Shown piece by piece: positions 7,618-12,236 of a DNA stretch of 12,236 nucleotides (within the stretch, counting starts at the first letter, position 1; each line of letters begins with the position of its first letter). The stretch is from assembly GCA_003242315.1 (NCBI GenBank), contig QGUY01000109.1:1-12236 (forward strand), read 5' to 3'. The notes below the pieces were generated by a model, which was given only the letters and a program-made list of their open reading frames with translations, was not told where the DNA came from and searched no databases. The translations under genes and the position numbers were made by a program. The DNA comes from Bacteroidota bacterium (GTDB lineage Bacteria > Bacteroidota > Bacteroidia > Cytophagales > Cyclobacteriaceae).

Positions 7618-7833
7618 ATGAAATACTTGCTCACGCTCATAGGTCTGCTGATTGCGACAGTCGCCAGTGCACAGAAAGACGTCGAAATGGCAGATGTCAT
7701 GCGGTCTAACGGTAAGATCTATGTTGTCGTAGGTATTATCCTGATCGTGCATGCGGGCCTTTTGGTGTACCTGTTCATGGTTGACAGGAAGGTCACCAAA
7801 CTGGAAAAGGAGCAGGCCAACAGAACCTCCTAG
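7618..7833 (+). CDS. ccmD: Small membrane protein, CcmD family
   Basis: This is probably the CcmD-type small protein that stabilises the CcmC-CcmE interaction. It has 71 residues. A hydrophobic N-terminus ending ASAQ (16-19) looks like a signal peptide, and one clear transmembrane segment spans about 34-54, followed by a basic, charged cytoplasmic tail (DRKVTKLEKEQ). Classical CcmD is about the same size but has a single membrane segment. CcmD sequences are poorly conserved, so the call depends on size, topology and the position between ccmC and ccmE. It starts one base after the ccmC stop and is likely translationally coupled. Confidence 0.72.
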   Translation: MKYLLTLIGLLIATVASAQKDVEMADVMRSNGKIYVVVGIILIVHAGLLVYLFMVDRKVTKLEKEQANRTS

Positions 7834-7885
7834 AGGGATTCCACGTTTTTTCCGTCGGTGGCCTGAGAGTATGGGCTTTTTGCCG

Positions 7886-7893
7886 TAATTTTG
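7886..7893 (+). promoter_or_regulatory. Possible -7 promoter element before ccmE
   Basis: TAATTTTG matches TAnnTTTG, in the 72-bp gap between the ccmD-like gene and ccmE. No TTTG lies at the expected distance upstream, so only half of the consensus is present. If used, transcription would begin near 7900, leaving a leader of only a few bases before the ATG at 7906. Confidence 0.35.
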
Positions 7894-7905
7894 ACCCCGA
7901 AAGCC

Positions 7906-8319
7906 ATGAAAATCACGCATATCCTTCTTATAGTCGCCATCGCTGCCGCTATCGGGGTGATCATCATGAGCGCGGGCGATGCCAGCACCTATGTTACGTT
8001 TGACCAGGCCCTCGCGGAGGCCGAAGCGGGCAGGACGAGCAGCTTGCACGTCGTCGGCGAACTGAAAAAGGACGAAGAGGGCCATGTTGTCGGCATTACA
8101 CCGGGCGCGGACAGGGTATCATTCTCGTTCGTGATGGTGGATGAAAACGGAACAGAACAGCGCGTGCAATACAATGAACCCATGCCAACCGACTTCATCA
8201 AGTCAGAAAAAGTGGTGGTTGTGGGTCGATACAGGGACGACACCTTCGTGGCCGACAAAATCCTCCTCAAGTGCCCCTCCAAATACCAGGAGCCCACGAA
8301 ATTGACTTCAGGAGGCTGA
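7906..8319 (+). CDS. ccmE: Heme chaperone CcmE, cysteine (CxxxY) variant
   Basis: CcmE is a membrane-anchored periplasmic protein that holds heme between CcmC and CcmF. The 137-residue protein has an N-terminal membrane anchor (about 5-22) and then an OB-fold domain with HVVGELKKD (48-56), FSFVMVD (73-79), VQYNEPMPTDF (87-97) and VVVVGRY (103-109). The classical C-terminal heme ligand is a histidine in a VLAKHDENY-type motif. The aligned position here is C123 in LLKCPSKY, giving CxxxY (C123, Y127), and no histidine lies nearby. Cys-type CcmE proteins are known from System I* in some sulfate reducers and archaea. I chose the ATG at 7906; a TTG at 7891 would add five residues and would overlap a promoter-like element. 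Confidence 0.93.
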   Translation: MKITHILLIVAIAAAIGVIIMSAGDASTYVTFDQALAEAEAGRTSSLHVVGELKKDEEGHVVGITPGADRVSFSFVMVDENGTEQRVQYNEPMPTDFIKSEKVVVVGRYRDDTFVADKILLKCPSKYQEPTKLTSGG

Positions 8320-8371
8320 TCATGGGTAACGGGGGGATGGTGGTGTTATTCGTGGGGACTGACCAAAAGAA

Positions 8372-10909
8372 ATGATGCATTATTTCATAGGTGACCTGGG
8401 TCACTTTTTTGTTATTCTGGCATTCGTCGCTTCGCTGGTTACCGTCTTCAGTTACTTTAAGTCAACCGCGACGGACGATCCCGAGAGGAAACGGCAGTGG
8501 CTCGTAAATGGTCGAGTTGGATTCTACATCCACGCTGCATCTGTTCTCGGCATTGTTATCTGCCTCTTCATCATTATTTCCCGACACTACTTCGAGTACT
8601 ATTACGCCTTCAACTATTCGGACCGCAGCCTCCCGACGCACTACCTGATCTCGACATTTTGGAATGGTCAGGAGGGGAGTTTCCTGCTGTGGATGTTCTG
8701 GCAGGCAGGACTGGGTATTGTGCTGATCATCACGAACCGCTTCTGGGAAGCGCCTGTAATGACTGTCTTTGCGCTTGTTCAGGCATTCCTCGCATCGATG
8801 ATCCTGGGTGTGGTGCTGCCGATTATCGAAGTCAAGATTGGCAGCTCGCCATTCATTTTGCTGCGTGAGGTGATGCACGATGCGCCGGTGTTCAAGATGA
8901 ACCCTGAGTTTGTTCCGAAAGACGGAAACGGGCTGAATCCCCTGCTGCAGAACTACTGGATGGTGATTCACCCGCCGACGCTGTTCCTCGGATTCGCGGC
9001 AACGCTGGTGCCTTTCTCCTATTGTATCGCCGGTCTCTGGTTTAAACGCTATCGCGAATGGATACGACCCGCGTTGCCCTGGGCGATCTTTGCTGCAGGC
9101 TCCCTGGGTCTTGGTATTCTCATGGGCGGATACTGGGCGTATGAGACCCTGAACTTTGGTGGCTATTGGAACTGGGATCCGGTCGAGAACGCTGTCTATG
9201 TTCCGTGGTTGATTCTCGTTGGCGCGATCCATACGATGAATGCGTACAAGAACAGCGAAGTGGCGCTCAAGTCGTCAATCATTCTCGTGATCACCGTTTT
9301 TGTTCTCATCCTGTATTCAACATTCCTTACTCGCAGCGGGGTACTTGGTGAGTCGTCCGTACACTCATTCACAGATTTGGGACTATCGGGGCAGCTTCTT
9401 GTTTACTTATTCTTCTTCATGCTGGGAGCGATTGTGCTGGCGGCTGTTCGCTGGCGCGAAATCCCCACGTCCCAGGGTGAGGTATCGTTTCTGTCGCGGG
9501 AGTTCTGGATTTTCGTTGGCGTACTCGTGCTGGCGTTGATGGGCTTCCAGGTTCTGTTGGAAACTTCGAAGCCCGTATTGAATGCGATCTCCCGCCTCTT
9601 CGGGGGTGCGGGCAATCGCGCGCCGCGGGCAAACGCGGTGGAGTTTTATTCCAACGTGCAGCTGTGGTTTGCCGTTGTTGTGGCCATCCTTTCAGCGATA
9701 GGGCAGTTCTTCTGGTGGAGGAAGATGGATGCCGAAAAGCTCCGCAAAGAACTCATACCGCCCCTGCTTCTATCGCTCGTGATTTTCGCAGTTGTGATCA
9801 CAGTGGGCCAGGTGTATACCGTCAAGTACATCGTGCTCACGCTCGCGGCGATCTTCACTGTCGTTGCCAATGGTGTCATATTGGCGTCATTACTTAAGAG
9901 CAGCCCCGGCCTTTCCGGAGGCGCGATCGCACACATCGGCATGGGGCTTATGCTGATAGGCATCATGGCTTCTTCAGGATATTCCAAAGTTGTGTCGCTT
10001 AACAACACAGGAATGCTGATATCGAAGGAACTCAGCGACGAGTTTAACCGTGACAATCTGCTGCTGTTCCTGAACGAGCCGCGTACTATGGCGGGCTATG
10101 AGATCGAATACATGGGTACGCGCGTAGAGCCGAGAGGAAAACGGGGATACATTGACAGGAATGACATCCTGCTGACGCCCACGCCGGGACGTGTTGTTGC
10201 GCGGCGTGACATATACTTTGAAGGCAAAAAGTTGTTCTCGGCAAATGAGGAGTTTGAAATCCATCCCGAGAACACCTACTACGAGATACAATTCCGCAGG
10301 AATGGAAAGGTCGAGTTCGTGCAATATCCGCGCGTACAGGCCAACGAACAAATGGGCATTGTTTCGTCACCGGACATCAGCCGGTCGCTTACCCGCGACC
10401 TCTACACGTATGTTTCGGTAGAAATGCCGGGTGAAGCGCGCAACGACTGGAATGAAATGGAGGAACTGCGCGTGAAGATGAACGAACCCTTCTTTGTGAA
10501 CGATTACGTTTCGACGCTTGAAGGTATTGAACGGGTGAATGAAGTGTCCGGTGTCGAGCTTACCGATCAGGATGTAGCGGTGAAAGCTAAGGTAACGATC
10601 AAGGGTGAACGGAGGTCCTATTCGGCACAGCCCTATTTTGTCATCAAAGACAAAATGGTCGGCAGAATCCCGGACGAAATTCCCGAACTGGGCGTCCGGA
10701 TATCGCTCGTGTCGATCCATCCTGAAACCGGCGACTTCACCGTGGGGGTAGCCACCCGGCAGAAGGACTGGGTGGTGCTGAAAGCACTGGAGAAACCGTT
10801 TATCAACGTATTGTGGGTTGGAACTCTGGTGCTTATGGCAGGGTTTCTTGTATCACTGGTACGCAGGTACCGTGAATTCACAAAGATGCGCGAAAAAGGG
10901 CTGGAATAG
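8372..10909 (+). CDS. ccmF: Cytochrome c heme lyase subunit CcmF (CcsA/CcmF family), long form
   Basis: CcmF takes heme from CcmE and attaches it to the CxxCH motif of apocytochromes c in the periplasm. The 845-residue polytopic protein has WNGQEGS (97-103) and MVIHPPTLFLGF (197-208). The WWD domain at about 252-273 carries GGYWAYE and FGGYWNWDPVEN. Candidate heme-ligand histidines are H200, H331 (SVHSF) and H521 (AHIGMG). Membrane segments fill about 1-535. A soluble region of about 265 residues (545-808) precedes a final segment at 811-830. E. coli CcmF has about 650 residues; most of the extra length is this periplasmic region. ATG 8372 is preferred, as MMHYFIG fits Bacteroidota homologues; the ATG at 8375 is possible. 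No CcmH or CcmI partner is nearby. Confidence 0.95.
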   Translation: MMHYFIGDLGHFFVILAFVASLVTVFSYFKSTATDDPERKRQWLVNGRVGFYIHAASVLGIVICLFIIISRHYFEYYYAFNYSDRSLPTHYLISTFWNGQEGSFLLWMFWQAGLGIVLIITNRFWEAPVMTVFALVQAFLASMILGVVLPIIEVKIGSSPFILLREVMHDAPVFKMNPEFVPKDGNGLNPLLQNYWMVIHPPTLFLGFAATLVPFSYCIAGLWFKRYREWIRPALPWAIFAAGSLGLGILMGGYWAYETLNFGGYWNWDPVENAVYVPWLILVGAIHTMNAYKNSEVALKSSIILVITVFVLILYSTFLTRSGVLGESSVHSFTDLGLSGQLLVYLFFFMLGAIVLAAVRWREIPTSQGEVSFLSREFWIFVGVLVLALMGFQVLLETSKPVLNAISRLFGGAGNRAPRANAVEFYSNVQLWFAVVVAILSAIGQFFWWRKMDAEKLRKELIPPLLLSLVIFAVVITVGQVYTVKYIVLTLAAIFTVVANGVILASLLKSSPGLSGGAIAHIGMGLMLIGIMASSGYSKVVSLNNTGMLISKELSDEFNRDNLLLFLNEPRTMAGYEIEYMGTRVEPRGKRGYIDRNDILLTPTPGRVVARRDIYFEGKKLFSANEEFEIHPENTYYEIQFRRNGKVEFVQYPRVQANEQMGIVSSPDISRSLTRDLYTYVSVEMPGEARNDWNEMEELRVKMNEPFFVNDYVSTLEGIERVNEVSGVELTDQDVAVKAKVTIKGERRSYSAQPYFVIKDKMVGRIPDEIPELGVRISLVSIHPETGDFTVGVATRQKDWVVLKALEKPFINVLWVGTLVLMAGFLVSLVRRYREFTKMREKGLE

Positions 10910-10917
10910 CCCCTTTT
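10894..10917 (+). terminator. Probable intrinsic terminator after ccmF
   Basis: AAAAGGGCT (10894-10902) can pair with AGCCCCTTTT (10908-10917) around the loop GGAAT, with one bulged C. The stem spans the ccmF stop codon and ends in a run of four T. It would close the ccm unit just before the next promoter-like element. The T run is short and partly inside the stem, so termination may be incomplete. Confidence 0.42.
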
Positions 10918-10930
10918 GCGGGCATTATAG

Positions 10931-10938
10931 TATCTTTG
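10931..10938 (+). promoter_or_regulatory. Possible -7 promoter element before the GroES-like gene
   Basis: TATCTTTG matches the Bacteroidota TAnnTTTG consensus. The nearest upstream TTTTG (10914-10918) is only 12 bp away, closer than the usual spacing of about 20 bp, and it lies in the terminator stem. The predicted transcript would start a few bases before the ATG at 10950. The spacing to the start codon is nearly the same as at ccmE. Confidence 0.42.
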
Positions 10939-10949
10939 ACCGTTGACAC

Positions 10950-11333
10950 ATGAGTATTATGAAAGTTACGGCTGACAACAAGCTGAGAAATCTGATTGTC
11001 GTGGGCGACCGCGTGCTAATCAAGCCTTTGAAGCAGACAGACCGAACTGACAGCGGACTCTATCTGCCTCCGGGTGTTCAGGAAAAGGAAAAAATACAGA
11101 GTGGATACATCATCAAGGTAGGCCCGGGCTACCCGCTCCCCATCCCTACGGATGAGGATGATATCTGGAAGGGCAGAGAGGATACCGTGAAGTACCTTCC
11201 GCTTCAGGCTCAGGAGGGGGACCTTGCGATATTCCTGCAGAAAGGCGCGATCGAGGTGATCTATGAACACGAAAAATACTATATCGTACCCCAGGCGTCC
11301 ATCCTGATGCTGGAACGTGAAGAAGCCTTGTGA
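10950..11333 (+). CDS. GroES/Cpn10-like co-chaperonin family protein (orphan)
   Basis: This resembles the chaperonin-10 fold. GDRVLIKP (19-26) matches the GroES first strand. TDSGLYLP (33-40) occupies the mobile-loop position, where GroES has a GGI/V-L-type GroEL-binding tripeptide. SGYIIKVGPG (51-60), GDLAIF (90-95) and the closing ILML (118-121) follow. At 127 residues it is about 30 longer than GroES; the extra length lies mainly at the N-terminus and between residues 61 and 88 (roof-loop region). There is no groEL next to it, so it is probably a second GroES-like protein whose partner is unknown. The start could be ATG 10950 or ATG 10959. Its TGA stop overlaps the next start. Confidence 0.78.
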   Translation: MSIMKVTADNKLRNLIVVGDRVLIKPLKQTDRTDSGLYLPPGVQEKEKIQSGYIIKVGPGYPLPIPTDEDDIWKGREDTVKYLPLQAQEGDLAIFLQKGAIEVIYEHEKYYIVPQASILMLEREEAL

Positions 11334-11548
11334 TGGCGGGAATTTCCACAGACGTGCTGCGAACCGGCAAGAAGTACAGACTCGTAAATCACGGCGAGGT
11401 TCACGAGTTCACGGTGGAGAAAATCCTGGCTAACGGAGATTTCGTGGTGAAGGACTCACTCACCCTCGAACGTTATCATTTAAATGAACTAATCGCGTAT
11501 GGAAAGGGCAAGGATTATCTCCTCGAAGAGATCCATCCGGACGAGTAA
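11333..11548 (+). CDS. Small protein of unknown function
   Basis: I do not recognise a named family. The 71-residue protein is acidic at its C-terminus and has no signal peptide or membrane segment. It alternates short hydrophobic strands (KKYRLVNH, HEFTVEKIL, GDFVVKD, YLLEEI), suggesting a small beta-barrel or SH3-like fold. Its ATG overlaps the stop of the GroES-like gene by one base (TGATG), which implies translational coupling and possibly related roles. A GTG at 11330 could add one residue but is less likely. Its 3' end overlaps the start of the following peptidase gene by 50 bp. Reading-frame integrity and tight coupling argue that it is a real gene. Confidence 0.7.
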   Translation: MAGISTDVLRTGKKYRLVNHGEVHEFTVEKILANGDFVVKDSLTLERYHLNELIAYGKGKDYLLEEIHPDE

Positions 11549-12236
11549 CCTGTGGATTTGCATTCTGCTGCTCATACTTGGCAACGCATTCAACGTGTTC
11601 GCGCAGCTTCCTGACCTGCCGGAAGATTTCCTTTCCTCCGATTTTCACAAACAACGCCGTCAGAAGCTTCGCGAAAAACTTCCGCCGAATTCAGTCGCCG
11701 TATTCTTCGCAAACCCCGTCAGGAATCGCTCCAACGACGTGGACTATGTCTACCATCAGGACCCGGACTTTTTCTACCTGACAGGCTATCGCGAACCAAA
11801 CGCCGTGCTGCTCATCTTCAAGGAAAATCAGACAGCAGCGAACGGAACGCCATACAATGAGATCATCTTCGTTCAGCCACGCAACCCCGCCCGCGAAAAG
11901 TGGGAAGGAAGGCGCCTGGGTGCCGACCAGGTCCGTACACGGCTCGGACTCGAGCAGGCATTCAACAGTACTGAATTCAAGAAGTACGACCTCGACTTCT
12001 CGAAGTTCAGCGAAGTGCTGTTCTTCGACTTTTACAATGACGTCAGGGACAATCCGGCAGATTCCGCGGATCTGTATGACCTCATCGAGGTCTTTAAGGC
12101 GAAAGCCGGCTATCCACGCAGCGATGGCACGACGCTTAGGACGGTCGAAAGCAGGCAAAACAATCTGAATACGCAACGCCTTGCCGGCATTATGGGTGAA
12201 CTGCGCGGCATTAAAACCCGCGAGGAACTTGAGCTC
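11499..12236 (+). CDS. Aminopeptidase P-like protein (Xaa-Pro aminopeptidase), secreted, 3' truncated by window
   Basis: This would remove N-terminal residues preceding proline. Only the first 246 codons are present; the reading frame is open to the last base. A signal peptide is visible, with a basic n-region (residues 1-15), the hydrophobic core LWICILLLILG (18-28) and probable cleavage after VFA (33-35), so the protein is likely periplasmic or lipid-envelope exposed. The aminopeptidase P N-terminal domain follows, with RRQKLREKL (53-61), FFYLTGYREPNAVL (91-104) and EKWEGRRLG (133-141). The metal-binding pita-bread domain would lie beyond 12236, so activity cannot be judged. ATG 11499 is the only ATG in frame after the upstream stop at 11490, and it gives a proper signal peptide. 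It overlaps the preceding gene by 50 bp. Confidence 0.85.
   Translation, partial: MERARIISSKRSIRTSNLWICILLLILGNAFNVFAQLPDLPEDFLSSDFHKQRRQKLREKLPPNSVAVFFANPVRNRSNDVDYVYHQDPDFFYLTGYREPNAVLLIFKENQTAANGTPYNEIIFVQPRNPAREKWEGRRLGADQVRTRLGLEQAFNSTEFKKYDLDFSKFSEVLFFDFYNDVRDNPADSADLYDLIEVFKAKAGYPRSDGTTLRTVESRQNNLNTQRLAGIMGELRGIKTREELEL

Noticed and set aside
7826..7851. Small hairpin CCTC-CTA-GAGG followed by six T, considered as a terminator after the ccmD-like gene
   Set aside because: The stem has only four pairs and the T run is ten bases away, so the structure is too weak to call.
8324..8357. G-rich stretch between ccmE and ccmF, considered as a G-quadruplex
   Set aside because: Runs of three or more G are unevenly spaced and the last is about 17 bases away, so the usual four-run pattern with short loops is not met.
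8462..9232. Long minus-strand open frame of 256 codons opposite ccmF
   Set aside because: It is rich in Arg, Gln and His with no recognisable motif and lies wholly opposite conserved CcmF coding sequence, including the WWD domain. It is a mirror-frame artefact.

Overview
The window looks like a chromosomal fragment from a member of the Bacteroidota, probably a Cytophagales- or Chitinophagales-like lineage of moderate GC. The reasons are: the few promoter-like sites match the Bacteroidota -7 element TAnnTTTG; start codons lack clear Shine-Dalgarno sequences; and the gene content (a ccmB-ccmC-ccmD-ccmE-ccmF run with a Cys-type CcmE, and an orphan GroES-like gene) fits that phylum. The lineage is inferred from gene style, not from a marker gene.

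Bases 82-5329 are a five-gene minus-strand operon for nucleotide-sugar synthesis. In transcription order it encodes a UDP-glucuronate 4-epimerase-like SDR, a TviB/WbpO-type UDP-sugar 6-dehydrogenase, a WbpE-like PLP aminotransferase, RmlA and RmlD. The genes are 1-22 bp apart and share a recognisable promoter at 5368-5400. They would supply uronic, amino and deoxy sugars for a surface polysaccharide (capsule, O-antigen or exopolysaccharide). RmlB and RmlC, and the WbpB/WbpD partners of a WbpE route, are not in the window. The operon ends in a hairpin-rich element of repeated CACATAG/CTATGTG units at bases 1-103.

Bases 5418-10909 run on the plus strand. A Wzz-like polysaccharide chain-length protein overlaps the start of ccmB by 8 bp. 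ccmC, a ccmD-like gene, ccmE and a long ccmF follow. Together these form a cytochrome c maturation (System I) module that moves heme across the membrane and attaches it to apocytochromes. CcmE carries a CxxxY motif (C123-Y127) where the classical protein has its heme-binding histidine, and no ccmG, ccmH, ccmI or ccmA is present. This matches the variant called System I*, and it is the most interesting biochemical signal in the window.

Bases 10950-12236 hold a separate plus-strand unit behind a probable terminator and a TAnnTTTG element. It contains a GroES-like protein without GroEL, a 71-residue protein of unknown function coupled to it by a TGATG stop/start overlap, and the first 246 codons of a secreted aminopeptidase P-like protein whose catalytic half lies beyond the window. 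I saw no tRNA, rRNA, CRISPR array, transposase or phage gene. I did not find an entirely new system. The findings are unusual variants and arrangements of known families.
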